Assembly (NCBI RefSeq): GCF_000223215.1
Contig: NC_017243.1
Location: 186,001 to 250,000, forward strand
Direction of reading: 5' to 3'
Source: Brachyspira intermedia PWS/A
GTDB lineage: Bacteria; Spirochaetota; Brachyspiria; Brachyspirales; Brachyspiraceae
DNA length: 64,000 nt
Positions within the stretch are counted from its first letter, which is position 1. Each line of letters begins with the position of its first letter. This document shows, piece by piece, positions 1 through 9,088 of the stretch. A program made the translations under genes and the position numbers. The notes below the pieces were generated by a model. That model was not told the DNA's origin, did no database searches, and was given only the letters and a program-made list of their open reading frames with translations.

Positions 1-519
1 AAAACAATTTCAAAAGATGAAAAAGAGTTTATTGATTTTAGCTTTACAGATAAATGCTATGAGAATAAATACAGGGAATTTCAATATGCTTCTTTAGATT
101 ATTTAAATTCAAAAAAGAAATATTTAAATAAAAATCATATAGAAAAATTAAAAGAATATGCACTTACAAAATCTTGGTGGGATAGCATAGATTGTTTAGA
201 CAGGATAATTGGCAGCATTGCTTTAAGAGATGAGTCTGTCAATAATATACTTTTAGAATGGTCTTTGTCTGATAATATTTGGCTTAGGAGAATAGCTATA
301 GATCATCAGCTTTTAAGAAAAGATAAAACCAATACTGAATTATTAGAAAAAATAATCATAAATAATCTAAACAACAAAGAATTTTTTATAAACAAAGCAA
401 TAGGGTGGTCTTTAAGGGATTACAGTAAAACTAATCCTGATTGGGTGAGAGATTTTATAGAAAGGCACAAGGAAAACATGGCTAATATCAGCATCAAGGA
501 AGCGAGCAAGTATATTTAA
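1..519 (+). CDS. DNA alkylation repair protein, AlkD-like (5' end missing)
   Basis: The frame is open from the first base of the window, so the gene starts upstream and about 172 C-terminal residues are visible. The segments WWDSIDCLD, NIWLRRIAIDHQLL and KAIGWSLRDYSKTNPDWV, ending in RDFIERH, are typical of the AlkD/AlkC-type HEAT-like-repeat glycosylases, which excise alkylated bases such as 3-methyladenine or 7-methylguanine without flipping them. The W-W-D-S-x-D and K-A-I-G-W-x-L-R segments are those expected to line the DNA-binding concave surface. A full-length AlkD is about 220-240 residues, so roughly 50-70 residues are missing here only because of the window edge. A dispersed repeat follows about 80 bp after the stop. 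Confidence in the family is high; substrate range is not visible. Confidence 0.85.
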   Translation, partial: KTISKDEKEFIDFSFTDKCYENKYREFQYASLDYLNSKKKYLNKNHIEKLKEYALTKSWWDSIDCLDRIIGSIALRDESVNNILLEWSLSDNIWLRRIAIDHQLLRKDKTNTELLEKIIINNLNNKEFFINKAIGWSLRDYSKTNPDWVRDFIERHKENMANISIKEASKYI

Positions 520-596
520 TTTATTATTGTTGCTAGTGATAAACTCATAATTATAAATTTCAGTACCAGCCCAAGTGTTTATTAGATTTTAAATCT

Positions 597-935
597 TTTT
601 AACGCACGGTAAACAAAATTAACAATATAATAAAAATTTGAATTGCAAATAAATCTATATATTTAGCTTTACTCTGCGTGCGGTGAATGCACTATAATTT
701 TAAATATAACTTGGGTGGGTTGTTAGAAATTCTGTTTATACTTCAAAGAAATAAAAAATCATAATTGCAAATTAAAGTAATAAGCCTAAAGGGTGGGCAA
801 ATGTAATTAAGCTTTAAAACTTTATTTACATACCCCGCCCCTTAAAATTTACTGCTTTATTTTGAATTATAATATTGATTATCTTTATAGCTTAATTATA
901 ATTTGTTAGCACCCGCCCAAGTGCTTATTATCTTG
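597..935. repeat. Composite intergenic repeat, copy 1 (gap 520-1057)
   Basis: The 538-bp gap between the repair gene and the TPR gene is mostly one copy of a repeat seen about ten times in the window. In order it shows ACGCACGGT (602-610) and CTGCGTGCGG (673-682), bounding a module of about 80 bp; CTTGGGTGGG (710-719); GGGTGGGCAAATG (791-803); TACCCCGCCCC (831-841); and CACCCGCCCAAG (910-921). The outer CTTGGGTGGG/CCCGCCCAAG and inner GGGTGGG/CCCCGCCC pairs are nested inverted repeats, so a transcript could fold into one long hairpin. No open frame of note lies in it. The remaining ~120 bp before the TPR gene is plain AT-rich sequence that should hold that gene's promoter. Confidence 0.8.
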
Positions 936-1057
936 AAAATTTGTTTAATGCATTTCAGCAAAAAAATTAATTGTTCTAATATTAAATAATAACAGCTTGA
1001 AAATACCAAAAAATGAAATATATTATTTTCATAATAAAAAATTATTTGAGGTAAAAT

Positions 1058-1831
1058 ATGTCATCAGAAAAATATTATGAAGAAGGTTTAAATTATTTTA
1101 AAGAGAGAAAATACAAAGAAGCTATAGAATCTTTTGATAAAGCAATAGAGTTAGACCCTAATAATAGTAATACTTATTATAACAGAGGAATTACTAAAGT
1201 AAATTTAGGACAGTATGAAGAAGCTATAAAAGACTATGATAAAGCTATAGAGTTAAACCCTAATGATAGTGATACTTATAATAACAGAGGAATTGCCAAA
1301 TATAATCTAGGACAGTATCAAGAAGCTATTAAAGACTATGATAAAGCGATAGAGTTAGACTCTAATGATAGTGATTCTTATAATAATAGAGGAATTGCTA
1401 AAAAAAATTTAGGACAATATAAAGAAGCTATTAAAGACTATGACAAAGCAATAGAATTAGACCATAATTATAGTTCTGCTTATAGCAATAGAGGAATTGC
1501 TAAAAAAAATTTAGGACTGTATGAAGAAGCTATAAAAGACTATGATAAAGCAATAGAATTAGACACTAATGATAGTAATGCTTATAATAACAGGGGACTT
1601 GCTAAAGGAAGTTTAGGACAATATAAAGAAGCTATTAAAGATTTTGATAAATCTATAGAGTTAAACCCTAGTTATAGCGATGTTTATAATAACAGAGGAG
1701 TATCTAAAGAAAATTTAGGACAGTATAAAGATGCATTAAAAGATTATAAAAAGGCTTTGGAATTAGATTCTAATAATAACATAGCTAAAAATAATATAAA
1801 AAATCTTCAAAATAAATATGGTTTGAAATGA
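1058..1831 (+). CDS. TPR-repeat protein, seven near-identical repeats
   Basis: A 257-residue protein made almost entirely of seven consecutive 34-residue tetratricopeptide repeats (about residues 4-241) followed by a short basic tail. Each repeat carries the canonical pattern with G-x-x-x-x-x-L-G-Q-Y-x-E-A-I-K-D-Y and D-K-A-I-E-L-x-P/D-N. TPRs form a helical solenoid that binds peptides or partner proteins. No signal peptide or catalytic domain is visible, so it is probably a cytoplasmic scaffold. The start is the ATG preceded by GAGG about 8 bp upstream. At DNA level the gene is a 102-bp tandem repeat, so copy number could change by recombination. It sits alone between two copies of the intergenic repeat. 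Its partner cannot be told from sequence. Confidence 0.9.
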   Translation: MSSEKYYEEGLNYFKERKYKEAIESFDKAIELDPNNSNTYYNRGITKVNLGQYEEAIKDYDKAIELNPNDSDTYNNRGIAKYNLGQYQEAIKDYDKAIELDSNDSDSYNNRGIAKKNLGQYKEAIKDYDKAIELDHNYSSAYSNRGIAKKNLGLYEEAIKDYDKAIELDTNDSNAYNNRGLAKGSLGQYKEAIKDFDKSIELNPSYSDVYNNRGVSKENLGQYKDALKDYKKALELDSNNNIAKNNIKNLQNKYGLK

Positions 1832-2190
1832 CTTTACGCACGGTAAACAAAATTAACAATACGATAAAATTTAAATTTCAAATAAATCTATATATTTAGC
1901 TTTATTCTGCGTGCGGTGAATGCATTATAAATTTAAAAAAACTTGGGTTGGTGTTAACAATTATGTTTAAACTTTAAAAAATAAAAAATCATAAATGTAA
2001 ATTAAAATAATAAGTATAGAGGGTGGGCAAATGTAATTAAGCTTTAAAATTTTATTTACATACCCCGCCCCTTAAAATTTATTGCTTCATTTTGAATTAT
2101 AACATTAATTATTTTTATAGCTTGATTAGAAATTTTAGTACCCGCCCAAGCAATAATTAAATTTTTTGCTTTACTCAACGCACGATTAAC
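1832..2190. repeat. Composite intergenic repeat, copy 2
   Basis: The repeat begins only a few bases after the TPR stop codon, with ACGCACGGT at 1836, CTGCGTGCGG near 1907, GGGTGGGCAAATG near 2021, CATACCCCGCCCC near 2060 and CCCGCCCAAG near 2141. A second CGCACG box follows at about 2178. It is a near duplicate of copy 1, same orientation, lying on the other side of the TPR gene, so the gene is bracketed by direct repeats about 1.2 kb apart that could recombine and delete or duplicate it. Confidence 0.8.
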
Positions 2191-2295
2191 TAAATTAAAA
2201 TATAATAAGATTTTGAATTATAAATAGTATTTGTGTATTTTTAAAAATATTAGATTATTATAACATAATTTTAAAGTGTAGTTTTAATTATAAAA

Positions 2296-2562
2296 TGTGC
2301 TTTTGCAACTTTGACGAAGTCCGGTAAAAGTTGATAAAAAATAACTTTTCAAATTTATTTTAACCCCCACCCTTTAAAGTTTGTTGCTTCATTTTGAATT
2401 TTAATATTGATTATCTTTATAGCTTAATTATAATTTGTTAGCACCCGCCCAAGTTTTATTGAAATTTTTTGCTTTACTCAACGCACGATTAATATTTAAT
2501 TTTTTATTATCAAAATTCGATTATTAATTAATGTATATTTATAATCCTATTCTGCGTGCGTT
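2296..2562. repeat. Composite intergenic repeat, partial copy 3 with CAACTTT hairpin
   Basis: This stretch starts with a short hairpin module: CAACTTT (2306-2312) and AAAGTTG (2327-2333) enclose GACGAAGTCCGG-type loop sequence. The right half of the core follows (CCCCCACCCTTTAAA near 2365, CACCCGCCCAAG near 2442), then CGCACG near 2480 and CTGCGTGCG near 2551. The left half of the core is missing. Together with copy 2 it fills the whole 757-bp gap before the next gene; no coding signal is seen. Confidence 0.75.
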
Positions 2563-2588
2563 TAAATATAAAAAAGGTATAATCAATA

Positions 2589-3069
2589 ATGAAATATTTT
2601 GAAAAAAAGAAGGCAATATATTTTTTATTCCTTTGTTTTTACCAAATGATATAAAAGATAATATTAAAAACTATTCAAAAACAAATTTTACTTCTGAAGA
2701 AAATTACGCTTTTGGAAGACTAATTGAAATTGATAAATCCGGAGGTGATTTAATCGAAATATTTAATTATACAGGTAATATTCCTAATGATAAAGATGAT
2801 ATAATTAAATCAGGACTTATGTTTGATCCACTGCATATATCAATGGCATTCACTAAAAAAAGATGGAGATTCATTTTTGAAGAATTGAATTATGATAGAG
2901 AAAGAGATTCCAATTATTCAAAAATAATTTTTTATTAGGTGATGAATATGATCCGAAATTGCGTATAGGCAGTAAAATAAAAACAATAAAAAAATATGAT
3001 GCAAATAAATATAATGAGTGGATTGTTTATACTCCTACAGAGATAGAGACAATGATAAAAAATATATAA
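2589..3069 (+). pseudogene. Imm26-like protein, broken by two single-base deletions
   Basis: Reading from ATG 2589 the frame fails in an A7 run (2602-2608) and again in a T6 run (2928-2933). Adding one base to each run restores a single protein of about 160 residues. It starts MKYFEKK, then E-G-N-I-F-F-I-P-L, Y-A-F-G-R-L-I-E and I-E-I-F-N-Y, and ends with the fragment NEWIVYTPTEIETMIKNI before the stop. The G-x-I-F-x-I-P-L start followed by Y-x-F-G-R and an E-I-F strand resembles the Imm26 family of polymorphic-toxin immunity proteins; I treat this as a tentative family call. No toxin gene is adjacent. The longest uninterrupted open piece (TTG 2633 to 2938) has no ribosome-binding site and is probably not an independent gene. 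Whether the breaks are real or sequencing errors is discussed in the findings. Confidence 0.6.
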
Positions 3070-3085
3070 TCAGTAATAAATAAAA

Positions 3086-4210
3086 TCAAGTTTGCTGGTG
3101 TAACATTGCCGTAATATTACAATCAGTACAGATTTCTATAAACAAAGTACCTTCTGCCATAGATTCAATAGTATGCCAATGAATCTGCATTAAGTATTTC
3201 ATTTTCTTTCCGCAGCTTGGGCATTTCATATATTCCCAGTCCTGAACCCAATTGGCAAATCCTCCTATTGTATTTAAAGTATCATCAAATGCACCATAAA
3301 ACAAAGGAACTTCATTTTTTGAAAGTATATAATTATTATTATGCATTGAATTTAATTCTTCTTCCTCTATATAATTTTCTTCAGAAGCATAATAGTTTTC
3401 TGACTCTTTATCGAAAGGAAGTATCTCACTTCCTCCTTTTAAGTCATACTTTGAATAAGTTGTATTGTAAATTACGCAATTAGGACAGCATGAAGCTTTT
3501 ATTATTCCATCAACACCTATAAATTTTAGTCTTTCATCTCTGCCGTCAATAATAGCCATATCCATATTTCTGCATCCGCATTCAGGACAATTTTCATCTC
3601 TTAATGAAGCTATTTTAATAGGGCTTTTTTCTTTTTCTTCTTTGATTTGAGCTTTATCTAAATAATAGCATTTATCGAAATTAAGTATTTGTCTTTTTTT
3701 ATCCTTATCAAAAGTCCAGCCTGCACATTCAGCATAAACTGAAGAATCAACATAAAGTTTCTTTCTCCATTCTCTTGGATTCATTTCAAAATCATATAAA
3801 CAGTCAAGTGCAACATCATCTCCCTGCATAGCTAAACATGATAATAAATTAGCTCCTTCAGAATAATCTTTAGTTGCTCTTATTCTTTTTATAAGTTCAT
3901 CTCTTATTTCTTCACTAGCTTTATAATAAAATACTTCAGGATAATAAATTTTTTTCTCTAATGCTTTTTTTGCTATATCTTTTAAATCTATATTTCTATA
4001 TGCAATCAGATCATAAATGTAAATGCCATTTGATAATTCTTTATCAACATTTTTTTCTTTTAAATCTTTTATATATTTATTGATAATCTCTTTTATTTCA
4101 TCATCAGTTAAAGCAAGAGTTTTATTTCTTTCTTCTTCTGCCTTACATTTAAAGCATAAACCTTTATAACCTAATTCTGTTTCGCATTTATCACATTTAT
4201 ATTCAAGCAT
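3086..4210 (-). CDS. Zinc-ribbon protein with DUF1963-like C-terminus
   Basis: About 374 residues. The start chosen is ATG at 4210 because AGAGG lies just upstream; the open frame extends 16 codons further without a ribosome-binding site. The N-terminus is a treble-clef zinc ribbon (C-D-K-C ... C-F-K-C). The middle carries C-P-E-C-G-C and C-C-P-N-C. The C-terminal part has G-G-F-A-N-W-V-Q followed by C-P-S-C-G-K-K-M and L-M-Q-I, the layout of the DUF1963/YwqG group (G-G-x-P-x-W-x-Q then a CxxC pair). At least four CxxC knuckles suggest several structural zinc ions. No signal peptide is seen. The function is unknown. It is monocistronic and convergent with the decayed gene at 2589-3069; its upstream region is repeat copy 4. 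Confidence 0.7.
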   Translation of the reverse strand: MLEYKCDKCETELGYKGLCFKCKAEEERNKTLALTDDEIKEIINKYIKDLKEKNVDKELSNGIYIYDLIAYRNIDLKDIAKKALEKKIYYPEVFYYKASEEIRDELIKRIRATKDYSEGANLLSCLAMQGDDVALDCLYDFEMNPREWRKKLYVDSSVYAECAGWTFDKDKKRQILNFDKCYYLDKAQIKEEKEKSPIKIASLRDENCPECGCRNMDMAIIDGRDERLKFIGVDGIIKASCCPNCVIYNTTYSKYDLKGGSEILPFDKESENYYASEENYIEEEELNSMHNNNYILSKNEVPLFYGAFDDTLNTIGGFANWVQDWEYMKCPSCGKKMKYLMQIHWHTIESMAEGTLFIEICTDCNITAMLHQQT

Positions 4211-4273
4211 AGTTTTACCTCTTTTAAAATAAAGCTGACTAATTTTATAACAATTCATTTTTATAATAGTTAA

Positions 4274-4905
4274 ACTCTACGCACGGTGAACAAAATTTTT
4301 AATATAATAATATTTTAATTGCAAATAAATCTGTATATATAGCTTTACTCTGCGTGCGGTGAATGCACTATAAATTTAAATACAACTTGGGTGGGTTGTT
4401 AGAAATTCTGTTTATACTTCAAAGAAATAAAAAGTCATAATTGCAAATTAAAGTAATAAGCCTAAAGGGTGGGCAAATGTAATTAAATTTTTAAACTTAA
4501 ATATTAAAATTCACTGCTTCATTTTTAATTTTTATAGATAATTAGAAATTTTAGCACTAGATCAAATATTTATTAAATTTAAGAATGATTTATAAAATTT
4601 TATATTATAAAAAATTAGCACTTTTGCAACTTTGACGAAGTCCGGGAAAAGTTGATAAAAAATAAGTTTTCAAATTTATTTTAAATCCCACCCTTTAAAA
4701 TTCATTGCTTCATTTTTAATTTTGATATTGATTGTCTTTATATCTTAATTAGAATTTGTTAGCACCCGCCCAAGCTTTATTTAAATTTTTTGCTTTACTC
4801 AACGCACGATTAACTAAATTTGTAATATAATAAAATTTGAAATAAAAATAAAACTATATTTATAACTTTGCTCTGTGTGCGTTTAAAAAATAATAAATTT
4901 AATTT
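4274..4905. repeat. Composite intergenic repeat, two partial copies (gap 4211-5050)
   Basis: First partial copy: ACGCACGGTG (4279), CTGCGTGCGG (4350), CTTGGGTGGG (4386), GGGTGGGCAAATG (4468), after which the CCCCGCCC arm is missing. Second partial copy: the CAACTTT...AAAGTTG hairpin (from 4627), CCCACCCTTTAAAA (about 4685), CACCCGCCCAAG (about 4763), CGCACG (about 4803) and a mutated GTGTGCG (about 4873). The arrangement matches copies 1-3 around the TPR gene. The last ~140 bp before the chemoreceptor gene is very AT-rich, without repeat boxes, and should hold its promoter. Confidence 0.75.
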
Positions 4906-5050
4906 TCATATATGATTTTCAAAACTACATAAAGAATAAATTTTTTTTATTTTTCTTCTAAAAAATTTTGTATTTTTTTAATATTTTTGAAAATTTTTTT
5001 TATATTTAATCTTGTAAAAATATAATTAAAAGTAAATTGTGGAGAAATTT

Positions 5051-6853
5051 ATGAAAAGAGGATTAATGTTCAAGTTTTTGAGTATTTTTTCTATATTTCT
5101 TTTTGCTGCATTTTTAGCTATATTGTTTATATACAAGCCAATATATAAAGCAAAATTCTTAAAGGAAAAATACTTTCAAACTTTAAATTCAAAAAACGAA
5201 ACAGAAGCATATGTAAAGGAAATAAAAAACACAGTCAATTTGATAGTTAATAATTTAGAAGCTAATCCTGATTTAGAAACATTCGGAAATTTTATAACCA
5301 ATGTTCAAAAAACAGGATCAGGTTATTTAAACATGTATTTTGGTGATACTGTACCATATTCAGAAGGCGGAGTATATATAAATACTTTAGAAGAATATCC
5401 GCGTACATATAATCAAATTTCAAGACCATGGTATAAAGATGCCATAGCTACAAATGATATAGCAATAAGCGATCCATACATAGACTTTGCTGTTAATGAA
5501 CTCACAGTTACATTTAGTAAGGCTATATACACAAATGGAAAATTAAAAGGAGTATTTGCTATAGACTTTGCTGATATGAATAGCATTATGAAAGATATAA
5601 AAGAAAATTTTGATGAAAGTTTTTATATAGTATCGCCTAACGGAATATATATGACTCATGAAAATAGCGATTATGTTTTAGAGGAAAATAAGAATTTATT
5701 TACAGATCCGCTTTTTACTTCTTTCAAAGGCAATCTAATATCGCATGTAGGAGAAGTTAAAGTTGTAGGCAATCAATGGTATGCTGTACAAAAAACAGAT
5801 AATGCTCCATGGATATTAATATTCAAAGGAGATGCCAGCGAATTAAATAATCAATTTATGATTTTAATGCTTGTGATATTTGTTGTTATGGTTATTCTTT
5901 TATTCCTTGAAGGATTTCTAGTTTATAAAATAGTAAAGCCATTAAAGAATACAATAAAGATTATAGACTTAATGAAAGAGGGTAATTTTAATAGCGTATT
6001 TAATAAAGAAGATTTAGCACTAAAAGATGAGTCAGGACATTTGGTTAATTCGGTTAATGATATGCAAAACAAAATATCATCTATAGTATCAGAAATAAAA
6101 ATGAATATGGCTTCTATTAATAATTCAAGCGGACAAATATCAAATGGTATAGATAATTTATCGGATAGAACATCTTCGCAGGCAGCAGCTATAGAACAAG
6201 TAAGCGGTGCTATAGAAAATTTGTTTTCTTCTATATCGGAAACATCAAAGCATACTAATGATGTAAAAGAGATGAGTAATAAAGTAGCGGATTCTACAAA
6301 GCTTGGAGTTGAGGCTGTCACTCAGATTTCAAATAATATGGTTGATATATCAGAGTCTAGTAAAGAGATATCAGATATAATAAAGCTTATACAGTCTATA
6401 GCATTTCAGACAAATATACTTGCTTTGAATGCAGCTGTAGAAGCGGCTAGGGCAGGGGATCAGGGAAAAGGTTTTGCAGTTGTTGCTACAGAAATACGTT
6501 CGCTTGCTCAAAATGTTAATGATGCTGCCGGAAAAATTACTACCATAATAGAAAATACTGTTGCCAAAATAGAAACAGGAGATGAATCTGTTAAACATTC
6601 TTTAGAAATACTTTTAAATATAGAGTCTTCTGCAAATGAAGTTTCAGAAGTTTTAACTAATCTGTATAATGCTGTTTCAGAGGAAGAAGGAAGCGTAAAA
6701 GAAATTGCACTTGCTATGAATGAATTAAATAATATCACTCAGGAAAATGCTGATCTAGTACATAACAGTGCTATTTTGGGAAGAGAAGTTTCTAATAATA
6801 CAGAAAGCGTTTATTCCGAGTTAGAATATTTTAAATTACATAAAATAGGATAA
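5051..6853 (+). CDS. Methyl-accepting chemotaxis protein with amino-acid-sensing double Cache domain
   Basis: A 600-residue transmembrane chemoreceptor: membrane segment 1 (about 8-28), periplasmic double-Cache sensor (about 35-265), membrane segment 2 (about 269-292), HAMP region, and a cytoplasmic signalling coiled coil with the hairpin tip (QTNILALNAAVEAARAGD, about 453-470). The start is ATG 5051 because GGAGAAATTT precedes it; the frame is open 4 codons further to a GTG that overlaps this Shine-Dalgarno. The sensor has Y120, R125, W127, Y143, D145 and D172 in the order and spacing known for amino-acid-binding dCache_1 domains such as PctA. It should signal to CheA/CheW. There is no CheR-tethering pentapeptide at the C-terminus (ends FKLHKIG). 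It is monocistronic. Confidence 0.92.
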   Translation: MKRGLMFKFLSIFSIFLFAAFLAILFIYKPIYKAKFLKEKYFQTLNSKNETEAYVKEIKNTVNLIVNNLEANPDLETFGNFITNVQKTGSGYLNMYFGDTVPYSEGGVYINTLEEYPRTYNQISRPWYKDAIATNDIAISDPYIDFAVNELTVTFSKAIYTNGKLKGVFAIDFADMNSIMKDIKENFDESFYIVSPNGIYMTHENSDYVLEENKNLFTDPLFTSFKGNLISHVGEVKVVGNQWYAVQKTDNAPWILIFKGDASELNNQFMILMLVIFVVMVILLFLEGFLVYKIVKPLKNTIKIIDLMKEGNFNSVFNKEDLALKDESGHLVNSVNDMQNKISSIVSEIKMNMASINNSSGQISNGIDNLSDRTSSQAAAIEQVSGAIENLFSSISETSKHTNDVKEMSNKVADSTKLGVEAVTQISNNMVDISESSKEISDIIKLIQSIAFQTNILALNAAVEAARAGDQGKGFAVVATEIRSLAQNVNDAAGKITTIIENTVAKIETGDESVKHSLEILLNIESSANEVSEVLTNLYNAVSEEEGSVKEIALAMNELNNITQENADLVHNSAILGREVSNNTESVYSELEYFKLHKIG

Positions 6854-6865
6854 AGCAAAACAAAT

Positions 6866-6902
6866 AATCATATAGTGCATGTAAGAAATGCATTATATGA
6901 TT
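6866..6902. terminator. Bidirectional hairpin terminator
   Basis: A 15-bp stem (AATCATATAGTGCAT at 6866-6880 against 6888-6902, one wobble pair) with a 7-base loop lies between two convergent genes. Its right arm overlaps the stop codon of the minus-strand ATPase gene, so it can serve both. Confidence 0.65.
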
Positions 6903-7797
6903 ATAATATATTAGTGCCGTCATCATCATCCATGTTTCTTCTACGATCTTTATTATCTCTATCGTCCATATTAAGACTTAATATTCTAAGTCCTTCAGTA
7001 CCGAGTACAGATTTTAATGCTATTAAAAATGCTGTATCCCTGCTTGATGCAATATTGCTTTTGTATAATTTCATAGCATATCTAGCCATATTAATACCAT
7101 CTCTCACAGAAAAAGAAGCATTATTAATATGAGATTTTTGTAAGAATCCTACAGTAATCTTTAATATTTCATCATCAGCAAAAGGAAGATTCATTTTTAA
7201 TATATCATACTCTTCTTTGACATCAGGGAATGGAAGTTCTATTGTAGGCTGTAAACGTGAATGAATATATTCAGGAAGCTCAAAAGTGCTGGCATCATCA
7301 TTCATAGTAACTATTACTCTAAAATCAGGATGAGCTTTTATTTTTATTCCAGCTATTACGCTTTCTACATATCTTCTGTCATCAAGAAGCGGAGCAAGCG
7401 AAGCCCAAGTCTTTTCACTCATTCTGTTTCCTTCATCTAATATGGCTACACCGCCTTTGATCATAGCAGTAACCAAACTAGAAGCATGATAGCTTATTTT
7501 ATTGTTTTCAGATATTACAGGAATAATTATAAGGTCTTCCGGTCTTGTATCTACAGTGCATTGAAAAATATAAACATCTCTATTAAGAAGCTCTTTTCCT
7601 ACATAATATGAAAGAGTAGTTTTTCCGGCACCTGGTTTTCCTACTATTCTAGGGTTTAGAGGTATATCATCTTCTGAAATTAAATGCCAAGAAGCCATTA
7701 TCTGTCTTACTAAATCATTCTGTCCTGTCCATTTTATATTCAAATTATCCGGATGTGATAATGTAAGTTCAACATTTTCTATTTGCACTTTTTCCAT
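6901..7797 (-). CDS. MoxR-type AAA+ ATPase
   Basis: A 298-residue AAA+ protein of the AAA_5/MoxR type. Walker A is G-K-P-G-A-G-K-T-T (53-61), Walker B is G-G-V-A-I-L-D-E (115-122) and sensor 1 is the asparagine in V-T-M-N-D (N166). MoxR ATPases act as chaperones that load metal or remodel partner complexes, usually with a VWA-domain protein encoded beside them. No such partner is present here, so its client is unknown. The start has AGAGG 7 bp upstream. The C-terminus is an acidic, Asp/Arg-rich tail (MDDRDNKDRRRNMDDDDG). It is convergent with the chemoreceptor gene, sharing one hairpin. Confidence 0.85.
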   Translation of the reverse strand: MEKVQIENVELTLSHPDNLNIKWTGQNDLVRQIMASWHLISEDDIPLNPRIVGKPGAGKTTLSYYVGKELLNRDVYIFQCTVDTRPEDLIIIPVISENNKISYHASSLVTAMIKGGVAILDEGNRMSEKTWASLAPLLDDRRYVESVIAGIKIKAHPDFRVIVTMNDDASTFELPEYIHSRLQPTIELPFPDVKEEYDILKMNLPFADDEILKITVGFLQKSHINNASFSVRDGINMARYAMKLYKSNIASSRDTAFLIALKSVLGTEGLRILSLNMDDRDNKDRRRNMDDDDGTNIL

Positions 7798-7960
7798 ATT
7801 TAAGCCTCTTTTTTAAGAAATTTATAGTTAATCAATGATATTATTAATTTTATAAAAAGTCAATTATTTATAATAATTTTGATGATTTGTATTGATTTAT
7901 TGGTATTAATTTATATATTAACAATTATAATATTATAGTAAAAATTAAGGGCGAGTATAT

Positions 7961-9004
7961 ATGTTTAAGAAGTCTTTGTATGTATTTATTCTTATTATGT
8001 TGTTTATTTCATGTAAGAATAATAATCAAAATAGTTCATCAGAAAAAAATAAAAATGGTTCTGAAATACAAGAGTCTAAATTTTATTTGCTTGAAGGCAG
8101 CATATCCGGAGAAAAGGCTGATATGTATCTTTACGTAAATGAAAAAGATAAAAAAGTAAGCGGTTATTATTATACAAAAAATAAAAAATCAGTGATTACA
8201 GGTACTATTAATAATAAGAAATTGAATTTGCAAGAAGTTGATGAAAATAATAATATGCATGCTTCTATAGTGGGTAATTTAAGTGATGATATAGTATTAA
8301 GTGCTGAAATAAAATATGAAGAATCAGAGGAAGTTAAAGATATGGAATTTTCATTAAATAGAAATCTTCCAGTATATTATGCTGATATAATTGATTATTA
8401 TAAAAATGAAAGCATAAGTAATTCTATATTTTCATATCATAGAACTTTATTTTTATTCAGTAAAAGTAATGATATGAATTCTGTTGATATGGAATCATCT
8501 ATTAATTATGTTGAAGAGGAATGTGATAATTATTATAATGAATGGAAAGGACTTTTAGATGTTAGCAATACCACTTATGAAATAGATAATACAATTAATG
8601 TAGGTTATATAGATAATAAAATAATAGCACTTGATAATTATTCATCTATGTATACAGGTGGAGATTATACTGCAAAAGCTAATATTCAAGAAGTATTTTC
8701 ACTAGAGAGTTCTAACCTTATTACTATAAGAGATTTAATATCAGACTTCAATAATCCTGATTTAATCTCATTAATGAGAGATAAAATATTAGAAACAGGT
8801 TATTCTAAAGAAGATTATTATGAATTTAATTCTATAACATTGGAAAGCTCATCTTTCAGAATACTTCCTAATTCTATAAATTTTGTATGGCAGGCTAATG
8901 ATATATCTCCATATTCAGTAGGAATCACAGAGATAAGTTTTACATTTGAAGAATTAAAACCTTATGTAAAAGATGTTTCTCCTCTATATTACTTGTTTTT
9001 ATAA
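7961..9004 (+). CDS. Lipoprotein with RsiV/DUF3298-like C-terminus
   Basis: A 347-residue predicted lipoprotein: basic start MFKKS, hydrophobic stretch, and lipobox L-F-I-S-C with the lipidated Cys at 18, then an Asn/Ser-rich linker. The C-terminal third (Y-T-G-G-D-Y-T, then F-V-W-Q-A-N-D-I-S-P-Y-S-V-G, then F-E-E-L-K-P-Y-V) follows the DUF3298 pattern found in RsiV and related surface proteins, which end with an aromatic-P-Y-x-x-G segment and a short E-L-K helix. The N-terminal part is a beta-rich region with repeated G-x-I/Y strands. It stands alone between the ATPase promoter region and ssb. The function is not known; membrane attachment is likely. Confidence 0.75.
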   Translation: MFKKSLYVFILIMLFISCKNNNQNSSSEKNKNGSEIQESKFYLLEGSISGEKADMYLYVNEKDKKVSGYYYTKNKKSVITGTINNKKLNLQEVDENNNMHASIVGNLSDDIVLSAEIKYEESEEVKDMEFSLNRNLPVYYADIIDYYKNESISNSIFSYHRTLFLFSKSNDMNSVDMESSINYVEEECDNYYNEWKGLLDVSNTTYEIDNTINVGYIDNKIIALDNYSSMYTGGDYTAKANIQEVFSLESSNLITIRDLISDFNNPDLISLMRDKILETGYSKEDYYEFNSITLESSSFRILPNSINFVWQANDISPYSVGITEISFTFEELKPYVKDVSPLYYLFL

Positions 9005-9088
9005 TTTTTTATTAAATTTAGGCTTAAATTGATAAAAAAATTTGTTTAACTATTAGCATAAAGACAATAAATTAATAGGAGTTTTAAT

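Noticed and set aside
597-935. Insertion sequence with a transposase
   Set aside because: No open frame of useful length lies in any copy of the repeat; at most it is a non-autonomous element.
2633-2938. Independent 101-residue gene starting at TTG
   Set aside because: No ribosome-binding site; in-frame family-like residues continue upstream of the TTG to an A7 run and resume downstream of a T6 run.
5039-5050. GTG start for the chemoreceptor
   Set aside because: The GGAG just after the GTG is placed for the ATG at 5051.
5923-6738. Minus-strand frames within the chemoreceptor gene
   Set aside because: Shadow frames of a strongly coding gene in AT-rich DNA; no start signals or protein motifs.
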